DNA of 64,000 bases from Polyodon spathula (GCF_017654505.1 NC_054536.1:11395794-11459793), one strand, 5' to 3'; positions 11,904 through 24,792 are shown, counted from the stretch's first letter. Program-made: numbers and translations. Notes: generated by a model from the letters alone, not told the origin.

Positions 11904-13726
11904 TGCTAAGATCGATAATATCAGATATCAATTCCAAGTCCTTGCTCCACCTATTTTGTTTTATCATCAACATTTCAACATTGCTGTTTAATTTTACTCA
12001 TATCACCCCCAGTAGGCTTACTGAATTGGTTCAGAAAATGAAGCCCGCTACTTGCCTGTTAGACCCATTTCTACTTTCCTCACACGTTCCTATTTTCAAG
12101 CGCTCGGTCTGTTTGTGAATAACATCATTGCTGACTCCTTGAGCTCTGGAGTTGTGCCCTCTGCACTTAAAATTGCTGCTATCACATCAGTATTGAAAAA
12201 AAAAAAAAACTAATCTTCCCACTGATAATCTGGGAAGTTATAGGCCTATTTTAAACCTCCCTTTCCTGTCTAAAGTTCTTGAACGTGTTGTGACACAACA
12301 ATTAAATAATCATCTCATGTTGAATAATCTTTATGAACCACTCCAGTCAGGTTTTAGACAGCAGGAGAGCACTGAAACAGCTCTGTTCAAGGTTGTCAAT
12401 GATCTGCTGATGGCTTCTGATTCTGGGGCCCTCTCTATTTTGGTCTTACTGGACCTCAGTGCTGCTTTTGATACTGTGAACCATTATACTCTCCTTGCCT
12501 GGCTGGAGAACATGCTTGGCATATTTGCTACAGCCCTAGGCTGGTTTAATTCCTACCTCCATGAGAGAAAGCATTTTGAAAGCATTTAGTCTCTTTGGGT
12601 TTCAGGTCTATTTCTGGGCTGGTTTCTTCTGGTGTTCCCCAGGGCTCCATATTGGGACCTATCCTATTTAGCAAATATTTGCTTCCGATAGGTCAAATTT
12701 TTCGAAGTTATGGTGTACATTTTCACATTTATGCCGGTGATCTCCAGATTTGTCTGCAAACCACACCTGACCTTGACTTGGCTGTTTCTGTGCTCACAAA
12801 TTGTATTGCTGACATCAAGCTCTGGATGCAGCAAAACTATCTGCAGTTAAACAGTGACAAGTCTGAAGTTATGTTATTAGGTACTCCGCATCAACTGCGT
12901 AAATCCAGTTGTTAAAACATGACTATTAACGGGGCACTTTTGTTCCAAAATAAAAAAAAAAACTTGGGGGTCATTTTTTGACCCTAGTCTAACTTTTGAG
13001 CTGCACATTCAGAACATTACCAAGTTGTCTTTTTTTCATCTTCAGATCATTGCTCGACTCCGCCCTGTCTTGTCAATGTCTGCTGTAGAAAAACTTGTAC
13101 ATGCTTTTGTTTCCTCCAGACTTGATTACTGCAATGCCGTGCTTGCTGGGGTGTCAAAGAATACTGTCCAAAAACTCCAGCATGTCCAGAATCCAGCAGC
13201 TAGGGTGTGATCAGGTCTAGCTCCAGTGAAGATATAACCCCTGTATTAAAATCTCTACACTGGTTGCCGGTCAAATTCTGTATTGATTATAAAATGTTAT
13301 TGTTGACTTTTAAGGACAATAGGTGAATTTCTCCCCCTTATATCTCTGACCTGCAGTCAAATCACACTGCTGGTCACGATCTATGGTCCGTCGATCCTGG
13401 TATTCTACCTGTTCCCTTAACCAAGCTGTGAACAGGGATAGGGCTTTCTCGTCCTGTGCACCAAGGCTGTGGATCTCCCTCCCGCTCGGGATTCGAATTT
13501 CTGAGTCCCTGTCTGTTTTTAAATCTCGCCTTAAAACACATTTATTTTAATTGATATTATTTTAGATTCTTAATTGTTTTTATTTTCTTAATTCTTAACG
13601 TTGCTAGTAGTTTATATCCAATTCTGTATACGTCATGAGTTTTGTTTTATTGTCATTTTACTTGTCTTTCCTTGCCTTGTTAAGTATTGTGATAATCCAT
13701 TATGAAAGATGCTATATAAAACAAAG

Positions 13727-13790
<64 letters not shown>
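10278..13790 (+). mobile_element. Near full-length but dead L2-type LINE
   Basis: The plus strand shows, in order: an N-terminal stretch (about 10500-10700, several frames); an AP-endonuclease-like region (MGDYNIHIDSP near 11128, then NRGHILDLAI); reverse transcriptase blocks (LLDLSAAFDTVNH near 12448, SGVPQGSILGPILF near 12625, HIYAGDLQI near 12724, WMQQNYLQLNSDKSEVMLLG); and the RLDYCNAVLAG / LQHVQNPAARV block at 13110-13210. The 3' end is GATGCTATATAAAACAAAG followed by (ATT)n, the L2-type tail. Frameshifts, stops, a T run at 11868-11901 and an altered catalytic motif (YAGD instead of YADD) show it is inactive. It lies inside the Penelope-like element; the short TTTA at both junctions may be its target duplication. 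The 5' limit is inferred from where the host element stops. Confidence 0.75.

Positions 13791-13792
<2 letters not shown>
13729..13792. repeat. (ATT)n tail of the L2 LINE
   Basis: About 64 bp of perfect ATT trinucleotide repeat directly follow the L2 3' end. It probably grew from the LINE tail. Confidence 0.9.
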
Positions 13793-14180
13793 TAACAACT
13801 CAGTCATAGCTTGTTCTTCAATATTGCTAAATTAAGTTTCGTTTTTCTTAAGTTCTACTATTGTTTCTTGTTTAACTTGTTTAACTACTTCAATATGCAT
13901 ATCTAACCAAATGCTTGTATTAACCTTAATCCCATGCTCATAATTACCCTCTGAATCTGAGATATTTTCATTGAAGAAATATTCTGCTAATCTCATGCGT
14001 CTCTATCGATGTATCTTTATCGATGTATTTTTTTAGTCTGTATAAACTTATGTCCTTTACTCTGCTTTTTGGGATGTGGTTAAGGTTTTACTTAACTTAA
14101 ATACTGTCTTCTGTCTTATCTTTAATGTACTTGTTACTTTTTCCATTTTTGGGTCTTCTATCTTTCTGTTTTATGTATAT
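13791..14180 (-). pseudogene. Penelope-like element N-terminal fragment (segment A)
   Basis: On the minus strand a frame from about 14010 to 13795 reads RRMRLAEYFFNENIS and continues to EEQAMTELL with one stop. This resembles the region just upstream of the reverse transcriptase in Penelope-like elements (LRLREYF, then a linker, then the KPADKGG motif). The KPAD-like motif itself lies 3.5 kb away at about 10270, on the far side of the L2 insertion, with matching orientation and order. The upper boundary is uncertain. Confidence 0.55.
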
Positions 14181-15184
14181 ATATAACATATTTGAGATGT
14201 TTTAACATTCCTAATAATAACAATTATCATAAAATACATAAACCTTAAATTCCCATTTTCAAAAGATAATAAACCCGTCTTGATACAACCAATTAATTTC
14301 AGCCATGGCTGAAAGATTGAAGAAAAAACCAAGAAATATCTGATACCTCCATACTCTCTTCAACTGTAAGATGTGCCATCTGTTAAGAAAAACATACGTG
14401 CCATAGGTGAATTGTCACTAATTTGGAATCTAAACAATTGCTATAGTTGTGCCAATACCCAAGATTTCCCATTAGTATGGTTTGTATATAAAGTGACATT
14501 ATTCTAACTTGGCTGGAATCCCTGAATTTCTGTTTTGTGGTTTGCATTTCTGAGATGCATCAGTTGTCTACTCCATTATTGTATACTCAGGGATGTATCT
14601 CACAGTTACAATGACTGAAGAATTATTTAATCTACATAATGATTTGAGAGTGTGGAAAGGTCTCATTAGACACTGCTCAGCCAGAAAAAAAAAATTCAAT
14701 CATATGGAGAACATATGCAATGACAAGGAATCTCCATAAATTGGCTGTTGAGAATGCTGCTACTATACTGCACTAATACAGCATTTGAGTAAGCATGTTA
14801 GCGAGTGCATATACTTTGCAACCAGGGGTTCCCAAACTGGGGGCTGTGAGATGGTTTCAGGGAACCGTAGCACATAAGAATATCCCGCTCCTCATCAAAT
14901 ATTAGGGGTTCCTTCTTCCGCCTTCTCATTGTGACAATGAGCAGCACCAGAACTAGAAAAAAGAAAAACAAAATTACTTTCTAAATGACTAACCCATTAC
15001 ATTGTGCAGCACACTCAGTTTCAAATGTATCTCCATTTTCCCCTTCCCTGTTCAAAACTAGGGTAAAAATATAATTATTGAATGTCCTTCTCAAAGTAGA
15101 ATTAATAATGACTGTGGAAGCTATCTGTCCTTTGATATTTCACAAGGGGTCTTACTTCATACTTGGTTTAGAGAACCAGCAAAG
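14181..15184. other. Intergenic DNA
   Basis: No gene is recognised. CAGGGGTTCCCAAACTGGGG at about 14824 resembles one terminus of a hAT transposon, but no partner end is visible. Confidence 0.4.
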
Positions 15185-15955
15185 ATAAGAACATAAGAAA
15201 GTTTACAAACGAGAGGAGGCCATTTGGTCCATCTTGCTCGTTTGGTTGTTAGTAGCTTATTGATCTGTGTAAAAAAGTGCCTCCTATTTTCTGTTCTGAA
15301 TGCCCCTTTGTCTAATCTCCATTTGTGACCCCTGGTCCTTGTTTGTTTTTTCAGGTCGAAAAAGTCCCTTGGGTCGACATTGTCAATACCTTTTAGAATT
15401 TGGAATGCTTGAATTAGGTCGCTGCGTAGTCTTCTTTGTTCAAGACTGAACAGATTCAATTCTTTTAGCCTGTCTGCATATGACATGCCTTTTAAGCCCG
15501 GAATAATTCTGGTCGCTCTTCTTTGCACTCTTTCTAGAGCATTAATATCTTTTTTATAGCGAGGTGACCAGAACTGAACACAATATTCAAGATTCTTACA
15601 AGCATTGTAGGTCTTACATAACTGCATTGTTTAAATTCAACACTTTTCATAATGTATCCGAGCATCTTTTTAGCCTTTTTTATAGCTTCCCCACATTGTC
15701 TAGATGAAGACATTTCTGAGTCAACAAAAACTCCTAGGTCTTTTTCATAGATTCCTTCTCCAATTTCAGTATCTCCCATATGATATTTATAATGCACATT
15801 TTTATTTCCTGCGTGCAGTACCTTACACTTTTCTCTATTAAATGTCATTTGCCATGTGTCTGCCCAGTTCTGAATATTATCTAGATCATTTTGAATGACC
15901 TTTGCTGCTGCAACAGTGTTTGCCACTCCTTCTATTTTTGTGTCGTCTGCAAAAA
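15185..15955 (-). mobile_element. Decayed CR1-like LINE, 3' part
   Basis: The minus strand carries the 3' tail (CATAAGAACAT-type, at 15185-15197) and, upstream, two overlapping frames with ADTWQMTFNREKCKVLHAG, GIYEKDLGVFVDSEMSSS, RVQRRATRIIPGLKGMSYAD and DPRDFFDLKK. These match the intact copy at 46.8-48.7 kb. An internal deletion of about 100 bp near 15267 removes the stretch encoding NQLPSNVVEADTLGSFKK, and other indels break the frame after MKSVEFK. Similarity to the intact copy stops at about 15955, just after the ADDTK motif, so it is 5' truncated. Confidence 0.85.
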
Positions 15956-16153
15956 ATATTCTCTCCCAAATGACCCTTGACAAAGCAATTTTCTCCAGAC
16001 CGGGTGACCAATTCATTTACACAAGTGCTGTTTTTAGCTGCTTGGAGTTATTCTGAACCAACATTGATGTCAGCTTGTGCCCATGCTAACAGCATGTACC
16101 ATTATACAACAAAAGGGGGTAATTGAAGGCAAACAAAATAGACATTAATAAAA

Positions 16154-16190
<37 letters not shown>

Positions 16191-16450
16191 ATTTAAATAA
16201 ATAAATAAAAAGTTCTGTAAGAGTTTGTAATATATTTTCTTCCCCTTACATAAATACAATAAATCATAATGCTCCAACTTACCTTTACAGGCAGGTTAAT
16301 GTTGAATTTGCAGTCACACAGTGTACAGGAGTACAGTTTCTATGGCTTGGTTTCTCAAATGAGAAATGACACTAATCATAATGAAAGCAGTAGTAAACGA
16401 ACAATCTCTCCCACTAAAGGTATCAAAATCTAAACTTCGGGTTGGGGTCC
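15956..16450. other. Intergenic DNA with poly-T
   Basis: Nothing coding is recognised. A T run occupies about 16157-16184. The last five bases, GGTCC (16446-16450), are the left target-site duplication of the next LTR. Confidence 0.5.
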
Positions 16451-17024
16451 TGTGACAGAGAGCGAATGAATCCTAGTCAACAATTTCCCTCCTGACCTGT
16501 AAGGGTGCTGTATAACAGGAACAGTGTGCCCTGGTCTGGATGGTTTGGCAGTTCATTTCAGGGTCAGTCGGAAGTCGGACGTCCAGAAAGGGGGTGGTCG
16601 CAATACCAGAAGTCATCTCCCTATTGTGGTAGGCGATGTGTGAGTCATGGATTGGAAGATACATGATTGCCCTTGCTACCGAAGTGGGCGTGACTGAAGC
16701 TATATCAGGGGATGTTGCCAAGCAATCTGTTACTTTGTTATGGTAACAGAAAGACCTGTAAAGGATATATGAGTGAAAAAGTACCATGAGTGTTTAGTGT
16801 TTTCTTGTCTGTCTGTGTAAGTGTTGTTATTTGTTATTCTAGACGGCTAAATGGGAGCTGTCACGTTAAGCCAGCAACAAACCCAGAAAACACTGCACTA
16901 CTAAATATTGTATTAAATCATCACTTGCACTAGGAGCACTCACTACTGGACTTGTGATCGTGTGTGTATAAAGTGGGTGTCATTATTACTATTATTATTT
17001 TTGGGACTGAACCCTGTGGTTTAA

Positions 17025-18022
17025 GACTAGAAGCCCCGCGGCAGTCTTTTTGGCAGTTTTTGGTTTTAAAATGTAATTTTCTCTAATCGTTTAACACTTA
17101 TGGACGTTCATCTACCTGCACGTTCATGTACCTTTCTGTCCGTATGTATTAAATAATCTCACAAAGCATGCAATGCGGGAATGCAGAAATAAAGGATATA
17201 TATTACATTATACCTAAAAGCCCAGGGAGCAGTCACATTGATGGCCACACAGAAAACAACTGTATTTTGATTATACAGAACAGTATTCTACTTTATTATT
17301 TTTATTTACCAGTCTGCAATGTGTTTAGCTGTAATCAAATTAGTCTCTACTCTCTGACTGACTGAATGACTGACAGTCTATTGCTTTCAATCAGCCTTTT
17401 GAAGGCTGGTGCCTGCTTGCCAGCTGCATTGCTTTGGTCAGTAGCATCGGGACTAGTGAAAACAAATACCAGAGACCGTGGAGTTTTACTATGCAACAAA
17501 ATATGGAGTTGACGTTTTTGATCAGATGTCATAGTGGTCAAGTGTTTTACAATGTATTGAATCTAGCAGCCTGGGTACTTTACAAAGAATGCACAGAGAA
17601 GAGCATGTACCCACTGCTGAAGCTGGCAACCCCGTTGAGAGCCGCAAGAGACGCCAGTGCCAAGTTGGCAAGTGCAATAAAAACAAAACTTCGGACAGCT
17701 GTGCCCTGTGCAGAAATGTAGCATGGAGAAGCACATTATCTGTGTTGACTGTGAACAGTCTTAGACTCAGGTAAAGGAATACCCTTTTGTCGAAAAAATG
17801 AAATAAATTACTTTTTTTATAACTTCTTGTGCTGTGCACTTCTGTAGAATGTTTTTTTTTTTGTTTATTTATCTATGTTGTTTATTTGCTTTTGCTAATC
17901 TGAAAATGAATTGCATCTGACCTTCTCCTTTCGTTATACTATTTACAGTGTTTTAAATACAGCCGTCAGAAAGACTGCTGCGGGGCTTCTAGGTATGCGT
18001 ATATCTCCGGGTTCTTCTAGTG
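17025..18022 (+). mobile_element. Internally deleted piggyBac-like transposon
   Basis: The element is bounded by TTAA on both sides (17021-17024 and 18023-18026), the piggyBac target site. The left end begins GACTAGAAGCCCCGCGGCAG. The right end, reverse complemented, begins CACTAGAAG and has a subterminal block CTAGAAGCCCCGCAGCAGTC, matching the left end. It sits inside the LTR at 16451-18183; the uninterrupted LTR at 7078-7801 serves as the empty-site comparison. Relics of a transposase C-terminus lie inside. Confidence 0.85.
17440..17775 (+). pseudogene. piggyBac transposase C-terminal relic
   Basis: One frame contains QVFYNVLNLAAWVLYKEC, matching the end of the piggyBac catalytic region (family pattern: FYN.LD.A..NA..LY). 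The next frame contains KRRQCQVGKCNKNKTSDSCALC, and a third frame continues with CSMEKHIICVDC. Together these are the cysteine pairs of the C-terminal zinc-binding domain split over frameshifts. The catalytic DDD core upstream is missing within this 998-bp element. It encodes no functional protein. Confidence 0.7.
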
Positions 18023-18359
18023 TTAACTGTGTCATACATATTGCTGTGTAGGGTGTTATTATTATTTAAGAGTTGCGAGCATGCAATCCAGCCAAATAAG
18101 AGCCGCTTTTCATCATGAATTGTTTTGTGTCTGTTATTCCTGCATCACCACTACACTTGCACACTGCAAATCATTTTGCCATAGGTCCTCAGTCAGGATA
18201 CCAAATGTCATTTGGGGGGGGGGGGTATTCTTCTTGTGGTTTAGAATTACTCTGTACATCATTATCCAATCCCTGGTCTTCAATGTTCAGGAAAATGAGT
18301 ACTACTATCTCAGCAGCACCATGTCCTTTGTGTCATGATCTTTGAATCTTGCTGATCAA

Positions 18360-19181
18360 AACTATTCTGCAGGCCTGCGAACATTGGTGTGCTTACCTGT
18401 ATGGCTGCTTTTTTACCTTTGATCACCAGGCAATAGCTGCTCTGCTATCCACTTCCGGAAGAGGACACAAGCCATGAAGAATTTAGAAATGGTCTGCGCC
18501 CCCCATTGATTATGTTGCACCACTCCATTAGTGCAGCTATCTCTCTGGAAAAAATTTAGCTGGGATCAGTAAACAATCTCCTCTTTACTACAGTGCGAGA
18601 CTGCATTAGCCAATGGTGGCCAAAGAAGTCCGAGGACCCTCTTAAGGCATTTTTCAATGTGGATATGTCTAAGGAAGTACATGGTGCACAAGTATTTGAT
18701 TGTGGTCTATGATCTACTTTCAGAGTGGCTGACATTTATGCAATTGAACAGTGATCACATAAGGTTGTTATGGATAAGCTGGAGCAGTTGTTTTCCTGTT
18801 GGGACATAACACTCACCATTGGGCAGATCATGGATTTCAGTTTATTTCCCATGTGTTTTCAGACTTTTTGGAGTGCAAGAAGTGCTGAGCATGCCACTAC
18901 AGCTTATTATCAATAAAAGTGTGGAAAGCTTTAATCAAACATTAAAACAAAGCTTGCCACACACATGGGTACAGGTCTTCTAACTTCCCATGCCACTGCT
19001 GGCCTGTCTTAATGGTGGGCAACAATAAATAAGTGCCTTCCATTGGATCAGATACAGTATGAGTCCTCCTACAGTATCAAATGTTAAGATAGCCAGTAAA
19101 GTACAAAGTAAGAACAAAATGAAGCAATTCCTCGACCATCTCAGTGGGTTAGGTAGAGAGACCCCTAGAGGACACAAACTT
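18360..19181 (+). pseudogene. Ty3/gypsy RNase H-integrase relic
   Basis: Around 18374-18455 the frame reads ACEHWCAYLYG and then DHQAIAALLSTSGRGHKP, the end of the RNase H domain in Ty3/gypsy polyproteins (family pattern: AC..WH.YLYG...TDHQAL). Downstream, relics of integrase include a VESFNQTLKQSLP block at about 18918-18958. Many stops and frameshifts separate the pieces. Here RNase H precedes integrase, the usual gypsy order, unlike the element at 27.6-30 kb. No LTRs of this element could be assigned; a mariner-like MITE abuts it at 19184. Confidence 0.6.
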
Positions 19182-19183
19182 TA

Positions 19184-19471
19184 CAGCTATGGATAAAAGT
19201 TTTGCACCACCCCATAGAATTAACTATTTTTGCTTCATAAAGTCGAATGAATCCTGTTTAATAACGTTACGTTAACATATTGAATTAAATACGTCTTTGT
19301 AGTTTTCCATATACTTATGCAAACCTGACAAATTGAAAAATCTAACATGAAATACTTTACTACTATTATGGCTGTCATTTTGTAGTTTCTTTGATTACAT
19401 GGTGTTAAATAAAATATCTAAATTATGTTCATATAGTTTTTCAGGTGATGCAAAACTTTTGGCCATAGCTA
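19184..19471. mobile_element. Tc1/mariner-like MITE
   Basis: A 288-bp element has near-perfect terminal inverted repeats: left CAGCTATGGATAAAAGTTTT, right (reverse complement) AGCTATGGCCAAAAGTTTTG. TA flanks it on each side (19182-19183 and 19472-19473). Its AT-rich interior has no coding capacity. Length, ends and TA target fit a mariner-type MITE. Confidence 0.8.
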
Positions 19472-19867
19472 TAATCTCATTTGTCGGAGCCTGTACAAAA
19501 TTAAGCTTGGCCCTGCCAATGGCTCTAGATGGAACGTAGGTCGATTGCTTTGAGTGACACCTCCAGTTGCTCCATAGGGAGTAGCAGAGCAGAGAAGCAA
19601 TCCATTGATCTGGTCACTACAGCTTAGTAAATAACCCAAAAAATGGTTCTACAGTAGCCAAGTCACCAGCACTCTAGTGGAGACTCATAGGCAGTTTGGG
19701 CTTAAATCAGGCCTCACTGTCTGCAGGACTATGTGACTATACTTGAAAAGGGGAAAAGGTATGGCATTTCCTGATTTTTTTGCTTAAAGCTGTTGCTCTG
19801 AAGTTAATTTAATTGTCATTTCATTGAAAGAAATGTACTGACTTTTGTAGGTTCAAGCTTGAACCAG

Positions 19868-19993
<126 letters not shown>

Positions 19994-22572
19994 TATTTTT
20001 TTTTTTTTTAAAAACATTTTTTTTTAAAAAAAAAAATTTATCTTAAATTATATATTTAAACTGGGAAATGACCCTTGTGAACTAAATTGACGATTTTTGT
20101 ACATGGAACATGCTTTTGAACAGATATCAGCTATGATATTTTTGCATATGTTGACGCGATACAAAAATATGAAAAGAATGTACAGTTTCATATAGATTTT
20201 GGAGAATGAGACTAGCCTTGGTTTATAGTGTAAACTAAATCACTGCTCATGCTAATCTTTTGAGATGAGACTCCTCACAGTATACCACAAATGTAATTGT
20301 ATGTTCAAAAGTATTTTATTTATTCAAAGCAAGTTAGTGAACAGCTCAATTCTCTTCTTAAGTCTCTTCTTCTCATTGAACTTTAATGCCATGCCTTATA
20401 TCAATGAACATTTTCATGACTTATACTTTTGATTTGCCCTGTCCCATCCGCACATCCAAAGCTTGTTTTTCAAGCCCATCTGTATTGTGACATTTAACAA
20501 AAAGCAATACTGAATTAATTTCGAGGCTTCAAATAGCACTTGTGAAAATGCCAAGATTTAATTAAAAGATGACGAGGAGAGGTTTGTGACAACTACTGGT
20601 TATAAGTAGAGTATAATTGAATTCAACTAGACTGGAAGTAAATACATGATAGTAACAAAAAATAGCTACAAATTACAAATAATTAAACTAACATAGCTAT
20701 TTTGTTACTAGTTCCAACATGGCAATAAATAAATTAATAAATAAATAAATACATAAAATAAATAAATAAATAAAACAAATTACAATATTATAACAAAAAT
20801 GCTCTTATCCAACAGTGCCCCCTGCAGGATTTAGCTCTCCTTACAATGGTTAAAGGGACATCCCATCTGTATTTTGTATGTGATAAGAAACCCAATTAAA
20901 TGTTAATATCTGGTGTGATTGGTATTGCTTTTATATTTCAATGCAATCAAGATTTCACCCATTTGCTTTTTAATCCTGAATGTTCAACTCAAACAAAAAA
21001 TGATGAAAGTTTTTTTTTTTTTCTTTAATGTTAAATCAATATTTTAACGTTTCTTTTCATAACATTCTGCATATGAAGGACAGAAAAAAAAACTGTACAC
21101 ACTGCACAATTAACATAAAGAGCTACAATTAACAAAAGATATGCAATTAAATGGTGGTATTTTAGTTGTAATCATTTAAAGGCTTAGAGTTTACTAATGT
21201 TATGAGAAAGAATACTGTCTTTATTTCAGGTAAAACTTGTGACCACATTGTCTTTATGTATCAATCTCTACTCTTTATTGTATTCAGTTGTTGTCTTCAA
21301 TAGTAGCACTTGTTTGAGACAATTCCATTGTGCCACATGCATGCTTCTTGTTCAGGTAATGAACTTATGATATTACATAATTAGTGAAGAGGCAGTAAAA
21401 TGTTGTAATACAGTAGATTTAACCTGTGCAATGTTGAAATTACAGTGCAACATCAGATGCCATAGGATTTACTTTATCTGAGCCCATAACAAATGCTAAT
21501 GTTTTAGACTTTTTTTCTCCTGACTTCATACACTAATGAAAATGCTAGGAAGGAACTTGGTTTAAAAAACAGAAAGCATTTGAAATAACTCAGCCTGACA
21601 TTAAATCGAAATTGTTTTACCAGAAAAAAAACAAACAAACATGAATATAGATTTTTTATGATTAAGCTGTTTTTAAGTACCTTCTCTCGTGCCAGAAGGT
21701 ATCTTTCCACAGTACACAGAATACATCTACTAAATGATTTAAAGGCATTCTACCATTCTAACATTATCGTCAGCCTCCACAAGAATTAGATATGCAGGTC
21801 ACAGGAAAATAATACCTGCTTAGAGGTCAGCCCATGTCATGGCAATCTTTAAATACATTATTACCCCAGTAAGAAGGAAACATTTCTTTTAATGATCTCT
21901 TACTACAGATATTATGTAAATCTGACCCACATAATCCATGACTATAATAAACAACCCCTTCCTAAATAAATACAATGTGGATACAGGCAAGAAAGTAGAT
22001 CTAAACATGACCTTATCTATAGGATGATTTATAAACAATGCATAAACATTGGTGCTCCAAAATACCCTGCCAAATTACAGGAACAAATCAGGAGAGAATT
22101 GGTCAATTGCAGGGCACCAAATTTAGTACACTGGATGCACCCAGCAGGGGGAGTAAGTGAGTTTAATTCACTTGCTTGGACTCACGTTCGTACAATTGAT
22201 GATCCCAATTGCAGTGTACCAAAAGCTGATGAGCTCATTGGGATCATTAATTAAGCTAGAACTTCAGTGCTAATTGCAGTATACTAACGGATAACGCTCC
22301 ACAATAAGTGTATTAAGATAACATGGGAAATCAGAGGCTACACTAATTGGCTTGCTTTGTCAACGGTTGCCTGTAAATCTGTTTAATATGAGTTACACTT
22401 ATGAAAAATGTGTTTTTTATTACTCTTATGGGCATTAATTAATAATAAACATAAGCATTCAATATTTTCATTACCTATAGTAAGCCATCATGAATGCTTA
22501 ACTACAGAACTGTGCATGTGTAACATGAATCTGTGTAACTATTTATGCTGTAAAATATATAAATTTGTGTGA

Positions 22573-22576
<4 letters not shown>

Positions 22577-22634
<58 letters not shown>
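22577..22634. repeat. (AT)n microsatellite
   Basis: Perfect AT dinucleotide repeat of about 58 bp. Confidence 0.95.
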
Positions 22635-22637
<3 letters not shown>

Positions 22638-24792
22638 ACAACAAAAATCTGAATGAATTACTTCACATGGGTGTGAAGGACAAGATTTTTATAATAAAAA
22701 AGGTTTAGTTTTATTGAAATGTATTAATTTCCATAGCAGCACTAAGTAAACTGTCTCGTCAAGGTGGATTAGGCTGCAGATGGGAGACAGATTAAAAGCT
22801 TAATTGCAGACATGTCTATACTGTGTTTTATGACACTCTGAACATGAAGATAAACACCAGGTTATTCTGATATTATTTTGTGTTGCTTGTATTTGGTACC
22901 CAGACTGGCACACTGTGATTGTTTCTGTGAGCAGGTCTGCCTGCTTTTGAATGGGCAAGGAAGTTTAATCATGTTCTGTAAACAAATGATTGATACTTTG
23001 AAATGATCACGGCATATCAACTGTTATATATGAATTTCAAAAAAAAATATTGATGCATCTCTGGCTGATACTATAACATACTGAACAAGAAATTTGGGTT
23101 TAGCCCCTTCCAGACGGTAGCTGTCTTGCATTATTTTTTTGTTGTCTGTTTTAAACTAATGTCACCCTCTTCCCGAAACATAATGCCAAAAATAAAAAAA
23201 TGAATAAAAATATGTAAAAACTACAAACACGATCTAAACAGAGAAAAAAACACAGAGTATCATTTTAGCTATTTAATAAAATTGCAGCATTTCCTGAAAA
23301 CTACTAGGGCACATGTGTGTGGGACATTATTTGGTGCTACAAGTAGAATGCACTCATTTATATATCTCTGGATTGAATGGATTATTTTGGATTATTTTGG
23401 ATTTTGCAAGGTACGTACAAATATCTCAATATACTGTATATACTGTATATATCTGGGTGCAATATTTTTGCTGTGTTTATGCTTTTACACATTGATCACT
23501 ATGGTGATATTTAAAAAAATGAAATATGTAATCCTGAAGGGTGCAAAACAGATATTGTACTATACAGTACATCTTTAAAGCCTTAGGTGTGCAACAAGGT
23601 AAGGCAACCCAATGCACTGACTGGACTTGCTGGTCCAGATCTTAGTCACTGTACAAAAGAGCCATGCAGGCTCAGGAGTCAATGCAAGGTTTCTTTTTAT
23701 TTGATCACAGTCTGGTGCTTTAATTGTCATGACAACGTGCAACGTGTTGGTGTTATTTTTACTCTAGCTAGCAGGTCAACTTTATTAATACCACTACAAT
23801 AATCAAGCAAGCACTGTAGACAAATCTCCTCATACACCATAAAGTAGCAAACCCAATATAAAACTCCATATTGATCTCCTAAATAAGACAAGTGTAGTAG
23901 CATACTTTTTCATCAAGGATGTTGAGAATTTGTCATATACCCTGCTGAAAATTCCAGCAACCACTAATGACAAACTGGGGTTGAAACAAAATTACTCTTT
24001 CTTGGCACCCAGCAGTTATTATCCTAGAAATGGTTTACAGCCAATACAGTATATTAATTTAGAAACGTAGCCAAAAAACAGTTGACTTTAGTACTTTACA
24101 TTAAAGAATTTTCATTTTTGGACCAGAACCAAATCCATTGAACCAGCACAATCATTGTTAACATCTCCCCTGGGAGTGGGACTCATACATTCCAAATTCA
24201 AGGTCATAAAGTACGTGTGATAACATTTCATTTTACAACCAATTTGGGTGATTGAATGGCTGTAAAATATTATGGCATATGAATCACTTAGACTAAAAGG
24301 TCATAACGCAGTGTTAGTGTTCCAAAGAGGTACCCTTTAACGGCCCAGTGTAGAGATTTGTAGAAGACTAATTGGTGGCAAATGGGTGGGGTTCAGGTCA
24401 AACAACTTTGAACTCTTTTAGGATACTTTTCCAAAAGGGTCACATGCCTATAGCAATAATGGGCTTAGTGCTTTTTTTAGATTGTGGGTGTATTGGGGAG
24501 GAACCTGTGTGCTTTGGTTTCTAGGTATCCCTAATTAGATATTCACACACTCTCCGAATAACTGTACATGGAAATACTTTGTTTTGTACACCAGATTTGT
24601 TTTACTATTATTTAGAACTTGACTTAGTGTAATGATATGAACAATAGTTCAAAATTATAGAGAAAAATTACAACCTATGTACGGTGATATGCAAACTATT
24701 TCCATGTCTAGGAAATAAAACTATACTCAAAAAAATCTACTCAAATTGATGTGACAAACCATCATTGTCTTGGGTGTGTCCTGTATATTTGT

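Larger units (their letters stand above)
16451..18183 (+). mobile_element. Solo LTR interrupted by a piggyBac element
   Basis: The LTR begins TGTGACAG and ends TTTGCCATA. It is flanked by exact 5-bp duplications GGTCC (16446-16450 and 18184-18188). Removing the 998-bp piggyBac insertion (17025-18022) and one copy of TTAA leaves about 731 bp, close to the 724 bp of the related LTR at 7078-7801. The terminal CA has decayed to TA. No internal retroelement genes remain. Confidence 0.82.

Noticed and set aside
13635..13835. Leucine-rich small protein
   Set aside because: The leucines are a translation of the (ATT)n microsatellite at the L2 tail.
14818..14860. hAT transposon end (CAGGGGTTCCCAAACT)
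   Set aside because: Only one end resembles a hAT terminus; no partner end or 8-bp duplication was found.
22198..22248. TGATCCCAAT/ATTGGGATCA inverted repeat as a MITE or regulatory hairpin
   Set aside because: Arms are only 10 bp and no target duplication or second copy was found; chance in AT-rich DNA is possible.
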